Of a stretch of 64,000 nt of DNA, positions 43,270 to 52,391 are shown piece after piece (the stretch's first letter is position 1; every line of letters begins with the position of its first letter). Source of the stretch: NIOZ-UU35 sp964344175 (lineage in GTDB: Bacteria; Chloroflexota; Anaerolineae; Anaerolineales; UBA11858); NCBI GenBank assembly GCA_964344175.1, contig CAYFMI010000004.1:17200-81199 (forward strand), written 5' to 3'. Made by a program: the position numbers and the translations under genes. A model generated the notes under the pieces. It was given only the letters and a program-made list of their open reading frames with translations, ran no database searches and was not told where the DNA came from.

Positions 43270-44619
43270 ATGAATTGGGAAAACAAACTCATGCGCACCA
43301 TCCGGTGCCGCAACCCTCAGAATATTGGCACACTAGCGAAATTACTGACCGCCATCGCCGACAGCGGCGGGTATGTGGGTGCAATTCGAACGGTCTCAGA
43401 GGGCCATCAGGCCGTTGTACGCGACATCACGGTGTACGCCGATGATGAGCGCCAGCTTGCCACAATCATTGAAGATATGGAGGCCAACCCCGGTACCCGT
43501 GTTCTGGCCGTGCGAGATGAAGTACTCGAACTCCACCAACAAGGCAAAATCGCCATCCGCAGCCGCTATGCCATTGACGACGTATATACCATGCGCCGAG
43601 TCTATACGCCCGGTGTCGCGGAAGTCTGCATGAAGATTGCTGAGATGCCCGAACTGGCGCGCACTTATACCGCCATCAGCCACCTGATTGCCATCGTCAC
43701 CGATGGGACGGCGATCTTGGGGCTGGGCGACATCGGCCCGGTGGCCGGTATGCCGGTGATGGAGGGAAAGGCCATGTTAATGGAATCGTTGGTGGGGCTT
43801 TCGGGGGTACCGATCTTACTTAACACGAAGGACACCGACGAGATTGTCCAAACGGTAAAGAATATCGCCCCAACCTTCGCAGCGATCCAGCTGGAAGATA
43901 TTTCGGCGCCGCGCTGTTTCGAGATTGAAGAACGGCTGCAAAGCGAGTTGGATATTCCGGTCATGCACGACGACCAGCATGGCACAGCGGTTGTCACTAC
44001 TGCTGCGCTGACCAATGCCTGCCGTCAATCGGGCATGGATATCCACAAAGCGGTCATTGGTCAAATTGGGCTGGGGGCGGCGGGGCTGGCTACCGCCAAG
44101 ATGCTGATGGCGCTAACGGGGAATTCCATTCTAGGGGCAGATCTCTCCTCGGAGGCGCGCGCCCGCTTTGAGCTGGACGGTGGACAACCGGCCTCCCTCG
44201 ATGAGATCCTCCAACAAGCCGACGTAGTCATTGCCACCACTGGCGCGCCAGGACTTATCCAGCCCGCCATGATCCGCGAGGGACAAATCATCTTCGCTTT
44301 GTCGAATCCCAACCCCGAGATCGATCCCGAAAGCGCTCTGCAAGCCGGGGCGGCCTTTGCCGCGGATGGAAAATCGGTCAACAATGTGCTGGGTTTTCCA
44401 GGCATCTTGCGCGGAGCCACAGATGCCCAGGTGCCCTACATCAGCCACAAGATGTATCTTGCCGCCGCAATAACGATTGCTGAACTGGCCCCCGAAGGTG
44501 ATCTGGTTCCCAACCCGCTTGACAAAAATGTGCATCAGGCGGTGGCCCGCGCCGTAGCCGAGCAGGCTAATCGGGAGGGCTTATCGCGCTCCGAATTTAT
44601 TCCCTACCTTGACATTTGA
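43270..44619 (+). CDS. NAD(P)-dependent malic enzyme with N-terminal ACT domain
   Basis: The product is 449 residues. An N-terminal ACT-like regulatory domain (residues about 8-80, IRCRNPQNIGTLAKLLTAIA) is fused to a short-form bacterial malic enzyme: YTPGVAEVC, VTDGTAILGLGDIGP, EDISAPRCFEIE, MHDDQHGTAVV and a Rossmann domain with GLGAAGLATAK. It oxidatively decarboxylates malate to pyruvate. The ACT domain suggests allosteric control by a small ligand such as an amino acid (inference). Confidence 0.93.
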   Translation: MNWENKLMRTIRCRNPQNIGTLAKLLTAIADSGGYVGAIRTVSEGHQAVVRDITVYADDERQLATIIEDMEANPGTRVLAVRDEVLELHQQGKIAIRSRYAIDDVYTMRRVYTPGVAEVCMKIAEMPELARTYTAISHLIAIVTDGTAILGLGDIGPVAGMPVMEGKAMLMESLVGLSGVPILLNTKDTDEIVQTVKNIAPTFAAIQLEDISAPRCFEIEERLQSELDIPVMHDDQHGTAVVTTAALTNACRQSGMDIHKAVIGQIGLGAAGLATAKMLMALTGNSILGADLSSEARARFELDGGQPASLDEILQQADVVIATTGAPGLIQPAMIREGQIIFALSNPNPEIDPESALQAGAAFAADGKSVNNVLGFPGILRGATDAQVPYISHKMYLAAAITIAELAPEGDLVPNPLDKNVHQAVARAVAEQANREGLSRSEFIPYLDI

Positions 44620-44638
44620 CCCCCGAAAAAAGGAACTT

Positions 44639-45139
44639 ATGAACGCCCGTGAACTCAAAGAGCGCCGCGTAATGCGCGCGAAAAGGCGGCGCAGACACCA
44701 ATTCATTTTGATCGCTGCAATGATAGCATCGCTGAGCATTTTTGCTTACGCAAGCTGGAAACGCAATCAATCCACAGCAATTTTTCTAGGAGATACTATG
44801 ACCCAAACTGCATCTGGATTAGCTTACGAAGACCTCGCCACAGGCGAAGGCCCGGCGGCTCAGGCCGGGGATACTGTCAGCGTGCATTACACCGGCTGGC
44901 TCGAAAACGGCACGAAATTCGACTCATCCGTAGACCGCGACGAACCCTTTGAATTCCCGCTTGGGGCGGGCATGGTCATTCAGGGCTGGGATGAGGGTGT
45001 CGCGGGCATGCAAGTGGGCGGAAAACGCAAATTACTGATTCCCCCGGAACTTGGTTATGGCGCTCGCGGTGCGGGGGGCGTTATTCCACCTAATGCCACC
45101 CTGATTTTCGAGGTCGAATTATTAGCAATAAATCCCTAA
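44639..45139 (+). CDS. membrane-anchored FKBP-type peptidyl-prolyl isomerase
   Basis: The product is 166 residues from the ATG at 44639 (AAAAAAGG upstream). A very basic N-terminus (RAKRRRRHQ) precedes one membrane helix (residues about 21-38), then a single FKBP domain: VSVHYTGWLENGTKFDSS, VIQGWDEGVAGMQVGGKR and LGYGARGAGGVIPPNATL. An internal ATG at 44798 with CTAGGAGAT in front would give a soluble 113-residue FKBP starting MTQTASGLAYEDL. Both forms are plausible. Confidence 0.9.
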   Translation: MNARELKERRVMRAKRRRRHQFILIAAMIASLSIFAYASWKRNQSTAIFLGDTMTQTASGLAYEDLATGEGPAAQAGDTVSVHYTGWLENGTKFDSSVDRDEPFEFPLGAGMVIQGWDEGVAGMQVGGKRKLLIPPELGYGARGAGGVIPPNATLIFEVELLAINP

Positions 45140-45146
45140 GTATCCA

Positions 45147-45190
45147 CAACAGGATGATGCGGGGTGTGAAGATCCCGCATCATCCTGTTG
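45147..45190. terminator. hairpin terminator between convergent genes
   Basis: A perfect 17-bp stem (CAACAGGATGATGCGGG with its complement) with a 10-nt loop lies between the FKBP gene and the convergent hydrolase gene. The T content after it is modest. Confidence 0.7.
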
Positions 45191-45198
45191 TTGGGCTT

Positions 45199-46389
45199 CT
45201 ACTCCTGCAATAAGAGATCTATCAAAAATATTGGGGCTTCATCAACCAACCTTTCTCCCGCTTCTTCAGAATTGGTAAGGATCACGAAACCAATATTCAA
45301 GTCGGGGGCAAACCCAATGATGCTTAAATAATTATCGAAAGAGCCTTCATGTGATAAGACCAGCACCCCTGCATACTGGCTTGCCTCCCACCCCATTGCG
45401 TAATTTTCGAGATCGGGTTTCCAGGTCTCAACGAGATTTTCTTCTGACACCACGCGCGCCCCATTGGGCGCGAGACCGCGCTGGACTTGTGTGCTGATGT
45501 AGTAGGCCATCTCCATCACGCTGGCTTTGAGGGTTCCCGATGGAGCCAGCGGATCGCCATCGAAATCTTCTCTTTCGGCTTCGACGGCTTCGCCAGCTTC
45601 AATCAGGTAGGATTTGCCATAATTCGGATTGGTCTCTGCCTCACTAACCCGCACTGCTGCCATGTTCATCCCAATGGGTTCTAATACTTGCTTCCTTAGT
45701 AACGCCTCATACCCGGTGTATAAATCGGGGTAGTCCCCTCCGGCAGCCATCACACCCAAATAGCCCGCCAGAGAAGCTGAAATGTTACTATAACTGAATT
45801 CTTCACCCGGGGCGCCCAGCAGGGGCACATCGGCGACGTACTCAAAGACATCTTCACCACGGGCATCGTCGATATCGAAATCATCTTCTGCGTAATCGGG
45901 TATCCCGCTTTGCATGCTAAGCAGGTGTCGAAAGGTGACGATATCGGTGACTTCACCTGATGAAAGCACGAAGTCAGGATATATTTCAACGACGGGTGTA
46001 TCCCAACCGACCACGCCCTGGTCAACTAATGTCGCAATCATCATTGCGGTCATGGATTTGTTGGTCGAGCCAATGTGAAATAAGGTTTCGCGAGTGACGG
46101 GCAGGCTCTTCTCGATATCACGAAAACCAAATCCCTCGGCGAAAATAATCGCATCTTCGTGAACAACCGCGACCGCTGCTCCGGGGAGGCTGTCTTCGTC
46201 TATGATTTCTTCGACATAGTCTGTAATAGCGTTGCTAATATATTCCTGGTCGATGGATATCGCACTGCGGTCAGCATCGCCCCCCACATTTTTAGGTGGA
46301 TTAACACTTTCAACTTGATTGCATGCACCGATAAAACTCAGTGCCAAGAATATAGTAAAACCAATAATAACTCTGCTCTTATTTTTCAT
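45199..46389 (-). CDS. serine beta-lactamase-like hydrolase lipoprotein (class C/D-Ala-D-Ala carboxypeptidase family)
   Basis: The product is 396 residues from the ATG at 46389 (AGGAAG upstream). A lipoprotein signal ends at LSFIGAC (Cys about 23). The active-site S-x-x-K is in HIGSTNKSM, the Y-x-N is YSN in EEFSYSNIS, and the third motif is HEG in VLSHEGSFD. Family members include AmpC, peptidases and esterases; a role in antibiotic resistance cannot be assumed. It is a single gene between two terminators. Confidence 0.88.
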   Translation of the reverse strand: MKNKSRVIIGFTIFLALSFIGACNQVESVNPPKNVGGDADRSAISIDQEYISNAITDYVEEIIDEDSLPGAAVAVVHEDAIIFAEGFGFRDIEKSLPVTRETLFHIGSTNKSMTAMMIATLVDQGVVGWDTPVVEIYPDFVLSSGEVTDIVTFRHLLSMQSGIPDYAEDDFDIDDARGEDVFEYVADVPLLGAPGEEFSYSNISASLAGYLGVMAAGGDYPDLYTGYEALLRKQVLEPIGMNMAAVRVSEAETNPNYGKSYLIEAGEAVEAEREDFDGDPLAPSGTLKASVMEMAYYISTQVQRGLAPNGARVVSEENLVETWKPDLENYAMGWEASQYAGVLVLSHEGSFDNYLSIIGFAPDLNIGFVILTNSEEAGERLVDEAPIFLIDLLLQE

Positions 46390-46518
46390 GTTCTTCCTAT
46401 CACGGGGAATTCTCACCATCACCTGGATGGTCGGTTTCTCGGACTTTTGAAACATGTACCGAGTGGGTTTACAAAACTTGGCAAATTGTAACCGAATTCC
46501 TAAAATACCTCCCCTAAA

Positions 46519-46556
46519 AAAAGCCCCCGATTTCGGGGATGAAACCGGGGGCTTTT
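46519..46556 (-). terminator. rho-independent terminator of the surface-protein gene
   Basis: An 11-bp stem (AAAAGCCCCCG with its complement) and flanking A/T tracts lie just past the stop of the minus-strand surface gene. The minus strand ends in TTTTTTAGG. Confidence 0.8.
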
Positions 46557-46567
46557 ACAGCTATTAC

Positions 46568-48748
46568 TTACTGATACGGATCGCCATCGCCATTGGTGTC
46601 ACGTGTCGGCAGGGGGAAATCGCCAGTCGCGAAGTACGCTTGAGTTTCTCCACCTCGAATATACCAGTAGCCATTCGAAGGTCTTACCACTGCCAGGTCT
46701 GTTGTGCCATCGCCATTGTAGTCTCCCGGCACAGGAATGTCATCGGCTTCACCCCACCAGGTTGTGCCGCCTCCCCTCACGTACCAGTAGCCATTCCAGG
46801 GACGCCAGATCGCCAAGTCGCAGGTACCATCTCCATTGTAGTCTCCCGGCACAGGAACATCTTGCGAGCCTCCCCACCAAACTGCAGCGGTGCCTCTCAC
46901 ATACCAGAACCCATTCGAAGGCCGGTAAACGGCGATGTCGGTTGTGCCGTCCCCATCATAGTCACACGGCACAGGAATATCGCCAGCCTGGAAGTAGTTG
47001 TAGGCCCCCTGGTCTTTGATATACCAGAATCCATTCGATGGTCTTACTACCGCCACATCTGTTGTCCCGTCTCCATCGTAGTCGCCCGGTACTGGAATAT
47101 CGCCATCGATCCCCCACCAGGTTGTGGCACCGCCCCGGATATACCAGTAGCCGTTGGATGGCCGGAAGACAGCCTTGTCCGTGGTGCCGTCCCCATCATA
47201 ATCTCCTGAGACCGGTATATCATCAACCTGTCCCCACCATTCTGTCGTCTGTCCGTGCACGTACCAATAGCCATTCGTCGGACGATACACTCCCACATCC
47301 GTTGTCCCATCTCCATCGAAGTCGGCGGCGGGGGGAACTGTGCCACCGGTAGTTGTCCCCGTCCCCTGGATGGCGAAGTCGTAGGGATCCTCGTCGGCAT
47401 CATCGTTGGCAATGCTGACTGTGGCCGTACGCAGGCCTTCGGCGCCGGGATTGAACTGCACCGTGAAGGTGGTCGTCCCACTGGCGGCCACCGGCGAAGT
47501 GGGGTCTGCCGTGATGGTGAAGTCGGCGGCGTGCGTGCCTGTTACCTCAACCAGGGGCGTGCCGCTCAAGGTCAGCGCGCCGCCGCCGGTGTTCTCGATA
47601 GTGAAGGTGCGCGAGACGGTGCCCGTATCCACATCGGCATCACCGAAGTCGGTGTCGTCAGCAACATCGGGCGTGGTGTCGCCATCAACAATGGAAACGC
47701 CGTTGCCCTGCACGTCCATCTCGGCGGCGCAGTTCTTGCCGCCGTCGGTGATTGTCCATGTGTAGGTAGTGGTCAGGGTGTTGCGCCCTGTTTCACCGGC
47801 ACAGTAGGTGCTGTTACCGCCGTGGAGGGTGACGCTGCTGTTCACAGCCTGCGCCGCCCAGCCATTGAGCAGGGCATCGTAATTGGCGGTGGAGAGGGTT
47901 GCACCCTGGAACATTTGGGTTGCATTGGTCAGTGCAGTCACGTCCCAACTACCAAGGTCCTGATCGAAGGCAGTAGCCCCATAGAACATCCGATACATAT
48001 TTGTAAGGCTGGATGTGTCCCACCCACTGAGATCCTGATTGAAGGCTTTAGCCCCATAGAACATATAGCGCATATCTGTAACGCTGGATGTGTCCCAGTT
48101 TCCAATCGGTTGATTGAAGGCGAGGGCGCTGATGAACATGGAATCCATTGTAGTAACACTGACAGGATTCCACCCGCTGATATTGTTATTGAAGTTGTTG
48201 GTGTAATGAAACATTTCCTTCATGTTTGTAACTTTAGAGACATCCCAGGTGCTGATATCGCCATTGAAGGCGGCAGCTTGCCTGAACATGGCGTTCATGT
48301 TCGTTACATTGGAAGTGTCCCAGGTGCTAAGATCCTGGTTGAAATTTTGTGTGCCCCGGAAGGTGTGGTTCATTGCTGTAACATTGGAGACATCCCAACT
48401 GCCAATGGGTTGGTTGAAAGCAAGCGCACCGGAGAACGTTTCCTGCAAACTGGCGAGGCCGGTTGTCGTCCAACTGCTGATGTCCTGATTGAAGGCATAG
48501 GCATTATTGAACATCTGGTACATGGAGGTTACTTGAGAGACATCCCAACCAGAGATATCCTGATTGAAGGCTTCTGCGCCGCCAAAGAGACGCCCCATAT
48601 TGGTCGCGCTGGAGGTGTCCCAACCGCTAATATCCTGATTGAAGACATCGGCGCCAACAAAAATGCCGAACATATTGATCACATTAGACATATCCCAACC
48701 GCCAATATCCTGATTAAAGAGGATATTGTTGCGGAACATCTCCTGCAT
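46568..48748 (-). CDS. surface protein part 3: DUF285 repeats, choice-of-anchor, FG-GAP/VCBS-like repeats
   Basis: The frame is 726 codons. About twelve 24-25-residue DUF285/BspA-like repeats (FNQDISGWDTSSATNMGRLF pattern) are followed by an anchor-D domain. Six or seven repeats of about 40 residues then have the pattern D-x-D-G-D-G-T-T-D, RPSNGxWYxRG, WWG, DIPVPG, which look calcium-binding. It lacks a signal peptide and an upstream ribosome-binding site, so it would need read-through or restart. Repeat proteins of this kind mediate adhesion or matrix binding. Confidence 0.65.
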   Translation of the reverse strand: MQEMFRNNILFNQDIGGWDMSNVINMFGIFVGADVFNQDISGWDTSSATNMGRLFGGAEAFNQDISGWDVSQVTSMYQMFNNAYAFNQDISSWTTTGLASLQETFSGALAFNQPIGSWDVSNVTAMNHTFRGTQNFNQDLSTWDTSNVTNMNAMFRQAAAFNGDISTWDVSKVTNMKEMFHYTNNFNNNISGWNPVSVTTMDSMFISALAFNQPIGNWDTSSVTDMRYMFYGAKAFNQDLSGWDTSSLTNMYRMFYGATAFDQDLGSWDVTALTNATQMFQGATLSTANYDALLNGWAAQAVNSSVTLHGGNSTYCAGETGRNTLTTTYTWTITDGGKNCAAEMDVQGNGVSIVDGDTTPDVADDTDFGDADVDTGTVSRTFTIENTGGGALTLSGTPLVEVTGTHAADFTITADPTSPVAASGTTTFTVQFNPGAEGLRTATVSIANDDADEDPYDFAIQGTGTTTGGTVPPAADFDGDGTTDVGVYRPTNGYWYVHGQTTEWWGQVDDIPVSGDYDGDGTTDKAVFRPSNGYWYIRGGATTWWGIDGDIPVPGDYDGDGTTDVAVVRPSNGFWYIKDQGAYNYFQAGDIPVPCDYDGDGTTDIAVYRPSNGFWYVRGTAAVWWGGSQDVPVPGDYNGDGTCDLAIWRPWNGYWYVRGGGTTWWGEADDIPVPGDYNGDGTTDLAVVRPSNGYWYIRGGETQAYFATGDFPLPTRDTNGDGDPYQ

Positions 48749-48769
48749 TGAAGTGACATTGCCGGTGTT

Positions 48770-50671
48770 CTAGGTAGTGATATTCCCATTGAAACTGGCT
48801 GCTTCGTTGAACATGCCAGCCATAGTGGTGACATTGGATGTATCCCAGTTGCTGAAGTCTTCTGTAGTGAGAGAAGTTGCTCCTCTAAACATCTGGATCA
48901 TGTCTGTCACATTGGAAAGATCGGGCGCATCGGTTGCGGGGATAGTCAGGTTATTACAATAACCAAAGGCGTAGTACATCGAAGTCCATTTACCGGTGCC
49001 CCATTGCTCGATGGTGAGTAGTTTTTGCCTGTCGCCGCCTCCGGCAAAATAAATGCGCGGGAAACCGGTGCCATCGCCAACATTATCTTTGATGCGGATG
49101 GTGTAGGTTCCGGCGCCGCCGAGGGGGCTGTAATCACAGGTGTAGCTGCCGGTCTGCCCGGTGGCTTCATCCGTGCCGTCGTTGTTGCAATCTACGTTGT
49201 AGTTATAGCCTGCTCCGGTGGTGGGGATGATGAAAAGGTTATCGGCAGAACCGGCGTTAGCGGTGTTGACGGTGATCACAAAGTCGTCGGTGCCTGCAGC
49301 GGCAGTGCCTGTTCCCTGGATGGCGAAGTCGTAGGGGTTCTCGTCGCTGTCATTGTTGCTGATGCTAACCGTGGCTGTGCGCAAGCCTTCGGCGCTGGGG
49401 TCGAACTCGATGGTAAAGACGGTTGCCCCGCCGGATGCTGCCACAGGTGCAAGGGGCTGAAGCGTGACAGTAAAGTCAGCGGCGTGCGTTCCGCTGATGC
49501 TGACAGCGGGCGTCCCGTCGAGAGTCAGGTTTGCATCGCCGCTGTTGCTAATATAAAAGTCATGAGTGGCCGTACCTGTATTTACATTGGCATCTCCAAA
49601 GTCGGTGCCGTCCGCTGTAGACGGGGTGGTATCTCCATCAGGAATTTCGGGGTAAGGATCGTCGCCGTCAACTCTCATTTCGGGGGTTGGTGGTTGATAT
49701 ACCTCCACCGCCCCAATATCATTGTTTGCACCCTGAGGGCGTGTCTCACCGCGCTGGTCTACACTTACTGTAGTCCCACCCACATCTGTGCTGCTACCTG
49801 CATCAATGACAGGACTGCCCGTATTTGGAAGATGGGTTTGAGTAGGGCCGCCATTATCAGCCAGCGCCCCCAGGTTAGGATCTGAGCCGGTGATATTGCC
49901 GGTGGTATCGTTATCCAAAGTACCGTCGGTGGTATCTTCTATCAAGTTATAGCCATAAGATTTAATATGGTGATAGATATCGGGGCCGGTGGGGGCAGTG
50001 TTATTGGCAATAATGGTGTTCTTGATGAAAACTCCCCAGCCTGCGTTCAAAGCGCCTTCGATGCCGCCTGCCCAGGTGCTGGCTGTATTCCCGACAATGG
50101 TAGAGAATGAGACGTTATCTGAATAGCGGAATTGAGCGCCGCCATTTGTGCCCCTGCCATTGTCGAACAACCCTGTGCCGCCCAGAGCGCTATTGCCGCT
50201 GATGGTTACATTGTTTATTTCAGCGCCATCGCCCGCTCCGCGGAAAATACCGCCGCCATCGCCGTCTCCGCCCATGTCGTTACCATCTCCGCCCTGGGCT
50301 GTGTTTCCACTGATGGTGCTGTTTAACAGCGTTAAGGTACTAAAGTCGTGCATGCCTCCACCTCGAGCCAACCCTCCTTCCATACAGTCTTCACCGGAGC
50401 AATCGCCGCCCAGAGCAGCGTTACCGCGAAGTGTGCTGCCACTTATGGTCAATGTGGCATTGCTCTCTCCGTAGATACCGCCGCCCATGGCTGTACCGCC
50501 GCTATCACTGCCGCTGCCGCCCTGAGCAATATTGTTACTGATGGTGCTATCACTGATGCTTAATGTGCCGCCATTATCGAGATAGATACCGCCACCATAA
50601 GCGTCACCGCCCATCATCGGTTCGTTCCCCTGTGCGATATTCTCGGTTACTGTTACTTGCTGGAGGGTCAA
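48770..50671 (-). CDS. surface protein part 2: beta-helix, choice-of-anchor and first DUF285 repeats
   Basis: The frame is 633 codons from an internal Met; it really continues from about 50720 as QGEGGGVYINTGASLTLQQV. It carries Gly/Asn-rich beta-helix coils (GGGIYLDNGGTLSISDSTIS, then NSTISGNTAQGGDG), the end motif of such domains (NLGALADNGGPTQTHLP), an Ig-like choice-of-anchor D segment and the first DUF285 repeats (FNGNITT). It ends at the amber codon. It has no start or signal peptide of its own, so it is not an independent gene. Confidence 0.65.
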   Translation of the reverse strand: MTLQQVTVTENIAQGNEPMMGGDAYGGGIYLDNGGTLSISDSTISNNIAQGGSGSDSGGTAMGGGIYGESNATLTISGSTLRGNAALGGDCSGEDCMEGGLARGGGMHDFSTLTLLNSTISGNTAQGGDGNDMGGDGDGGGIFRGAGDGAEINNVTISGNSALGGTGLFDNGRGTNGGAQFRYSDNVSFSTIVGNTASTWAGGIEGALNAGWGVFIKNTIIANNTAPTGPDIYHHIKSYGYNLIEDTTDGTLDNDTTGNITGSDPNLGALADNGGPTQTHLPNTGSPVIDAGSSTDVGGTTVSVDQRGETRPQGANNDIGAVEVYQPPTPEMRVDGDDPYPEIPDGDTTPSTADGTDFGDANVNTGTATHDFYISNSGDANLTLDGTPAVSISGTHAADFTVTLQPLAPVAASGGATVFTIEFDPSAEGLRTATVSISNNDSDENPYDFAIQGTGTAAAGTDDFVITVNTANAGSADNLFIIPTTGAGYNYNVDCNNDGTDEATGQTGSYTCDYSPLGGAGTYTIRIKDNVGDGTGFPRIYFAGGGDRQKLLTIEQWGTGKWTSMYYAFGYCNNLTIPATDAPDLSNVTDMIQMFRGATSLTTEDFSNWDTSNVTTMAGMFNEAASFNGNITT

Positions 50672-51912
50672 TGAAGCGCCAGTATTAATATATACGCCGC
50701 CGCCTTCGCCTTGAGGGAGGCTACATAACCATCGCGGATGGTTATTCCGGAGATGGTGCTGGTCCCGCTATTCACATTGAAGACGCGGCTGGCATCGTTC
50801 CCGCTGATGGCTAGCTGGTCGGCGCCGGGGCCGGTGATGGTCATGTCTTTGGTAATTGCCAGTTCACCGCTGGTCAAGGTGATTGTGGCCGGGTAGCTAA
50901 GACTAAAAGTGATGGTTCCGCCGCTGCCCACATCGACGAGAGCCTGGCGCAGTGAGCCGGCACCGCTGTCGTTGGTATTGGTGACAACCTGGTCACCAGC
51001 AGCTGCCAGTTCTATATCCATATCCTGAACCTGCGTACCAACCTCGGCGGGGGGCGCGGTTGCCTCGCCGGGCGCGTCCGCGTCATCGTTGAGGATGGTT
51101 CCAACACCCTGGGCCTTGCCCAGTTCAGCGTCCACCGGGTTACTCAGCTCCACGTAGAAGGTTTCGTCTTCTTCAACTTCAGCATCGCCAAGTACTTCCA
51201 CAGCTATCGTCTGGCTACTCTCGCCATCGGCAAACACCAATGTGCCGCTCCCGGGGACGTAGTCACTTTCTGCCAAAGCGGCGTCGTCCGCTGTGGCCCA
51301 ATCCACGCGGCCCTCGCCGGTTGTTACACTGCGGCTAACGGCGAATTCAAAGACTGCCGTGCCATCTTCTCCTTCGGCTTGCGCAACATCGTCAATGCTG
51401 AATAGCGCGGTCGCTGCCTCAGGAGACGCGTCATCGTTGAGGATGGTTCCAACACCCTGGGCCTTGCCCAGTTCAGCGTCCACCGGGTTACTCAGCTCCA
51501 CGTAGAAGGTTTCGTCTTCTTCAACTTCAGCATCGCCAAGTACTTCCACAGCTATCGTCTGGCTACTCTCGCCATCGGCAAACACCAATGTGCCGCTCCC
51601 GGGGACGTAGTCACTTTCTGCCAAAGCGGCATCGGCCGCTGTGGCCCAATCCACGCGGCCCTCGCCTGTTGTTACACTGCGGCTAACGGTGAATTCAAAG
51701 ACTACCGTGCCATCTTCTCCTTCGGCTTGCGCAACATCGTCGATGCTGAATAGCGCCGTCTCCGGTGCGTCATCCTGGGCCAAAACGCTCGTAATGCTAG
51801 TTGCATCGGTGCCCCCCCAGTAGGCCAAAGCCGGAGCTGCGGCACTAAAGACCTGCGCCATAACCAGCACCAAAGCCATACTCAGACTTAGTAACCTATT
51901 TTTCTTCATCAT
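50668..51912 (-). CDS. surface protein part 1: signal peptide, two Calx-beta domains, start of beta-helix
   Basis: The product is 414 residues, starting at the first of two adjacent ATGs behind AAGGAGG; the second ATG has better spacing. A signal peptide (residues about 1-31, ending AAAPALA) precedes two nearly identical Calx-beta domains and the start of a parallel beta-helix (DSGAGSLRQAL, ISGNDASRVFNV, GITIRDGYVAS). After that the frame runs into non-homologous residues (LKAKAAAYILILALH) and stops, which marks the frameshift. It is 25 bp downstream of a small gene and probably in one transcript with it. Confidence 0.75.
   Translation of the reverse strand: MMKKNRLLSLSMALVLVMAQVFSAAAPALAYWGGTDATSITSVLAQDDAPETALFSIDDVAQAEGEDGTVVFEFTVSRSVTTGEGRVDWATAADAALAESDYVPGSGTLVFADGESSQTIAVEVLGDAEVEEDETFYVELSNPVDAELGKAQGVGTILNDDASPEAATALFSIDDVAQAEGEDGTAVFEFAVSRSVTTGEGRVDWATADDAALAESDYVPGSGTLVFADGESSQTIAVEVLGDAEVEEDETFYVELSNPVDAELGKAQGVGTILNDDADAPGEATAPPAEVGTQVQDMDIELAAAGDQVVTNTNDSGAGSLRQALVDVGSGGTITFSLSYPATITLTSGELAITKDMTITGPGADQLAISGNDASRVFNVNSGTSTISGITIRDGYVASLKAKAAAYILILALH
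51080..51753 (-). repeat. 348-bp tandem duplication encoding the two Calx-beta domains
   Basis: Segments 51080-51405 and 51428-51753 are nearly identical with a period of 348 bp (116 codons); only a handful of bases differ, for example GCGTCGTCC versus GCATCGGCC. Such low divergence points to a recent duplication or gene conversion. Confidence 0.85.
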
Positions 51913-51937
51913 AGCCTCCTTGCTTTCATTAACAGGG

Positions 51938-52255
51938 TTATTCTAAAATTTCGCGAACAATTTTTATAATCGTGTCCAAGTCAGGGCTGTACTTCTTTCC
52001 ATTGCGAAGCATCCAGCGATCATCCGCTTCGGTCAGTCCGACAAATTTCCATCCCGGGTAGTTCTGGGATAACCGATTAACTTCGACAGGGTCAACCTGT
52101 TGAGGGTCGTAAATAATCATCCCCGGCGACAAGCCGTTGAGCCTTTCTGGAATGTGCGTCCTGCTCAAGCGTAAAACTGCGTAACCGCCCTCCTTTCGCA
52201 GGGCGGTTTCTATTTTGTCCAAATAGGGAGAAGTACCATACAAAATGATCGTCAT
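51938..52255 (-). CDS. small hypothetical protein, receiver-like fold possible
   Basis: The product is 105 residues. I do not recognise the family. The alternation MTIILYGTSPYLDKIETALRK, MIIYDPQQVDP, KFVGLTEADD, IIKIVREIL suggests a five-strand alpha/beta fold like a response-regulator receiver, with Asp in YDPQQ at the phospho-acceptor place but without the acidic pair. It has AGGTGA 9 nt before the ATG. It is the first gene before the surface-protein gene and may regulate it (inference). Confidence 0.6.
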   Translation of the reverse strand: MTIILYGTSPYLDKIETALRKEGGYAVLRLSRTHIPERLNGLSPGMIIYDPQQVDPVEVNRLSQNYPGWKFVGLTEADDRWMLRNGKKYSPDLDTIIKIVREILE

Positions 52256-52391
52256 GGGATGGAGTCACCTCGCTTCCTGGAAGCCCATCCTTGTTATTGA
52301 AGTTGAAGATCGCCCTACTGTACAGTGACAGGAGTGCCAAATAAGTGCCAACATGTTTTTGTATCGTTTCCTAAATAGGGAAATTTGGCTT

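Larger units (their letters stand above)
46568..51912 (-). pseudogene. large cell-surface protein gene broken by one frameshift and one amber codon
   Basis: Three adjoining minus-strand frames encode successive parts of one protein. Restoring one base near 50715-50717 (GGG on the plus strand, CCC in the gene) joins part 1 to part 2. The span of 5345 bp then becomes 1782 codons. Parts 2 and 3 are in the same frame, separated only by TAG at 48770-48772. Every other DUF285 repeat has Trp at that place, so the ancestral codon was almost certainly TGG. Domains in order are signal peptide, two Calx-beta, right-handed beta-helix, choice-of-anchor, DUF285 repeats, second choice-of-anchor and FG-GAP/VCBS-like repeats. 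Decay or sequencing error are the main options. Confidence 0.75.

Noticed and set aside
46600..48740. Regularly spaced direct repeats resembling a CRISPR array
   Set aside because: The periods (about 72-75 bp and about 117-120 bp) are multiples of three, lie in an open frame and encode DUF285 and FG-GAP/VCBS-like units. Units diverge as protein repeats do.
47255..48751. 498-codon open frame on the plus strand opposite the surface-protein repeats
   Set aside because: It is a by-product of periodic repeat codons on the minus strand; its own translation is a Gly/Ile/Cys-rich echo of the repeat with no start signal.
48770..48772. Programmed read-through or reassigned TAG in the surface gene
   Set aside because: TAG ends several ordinary genes here (10357, 20420, 27178), and no recoding structure is visible beyond the codon. 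A point mutation from TGG is simpler, and the separate frameshift also argues for decay.
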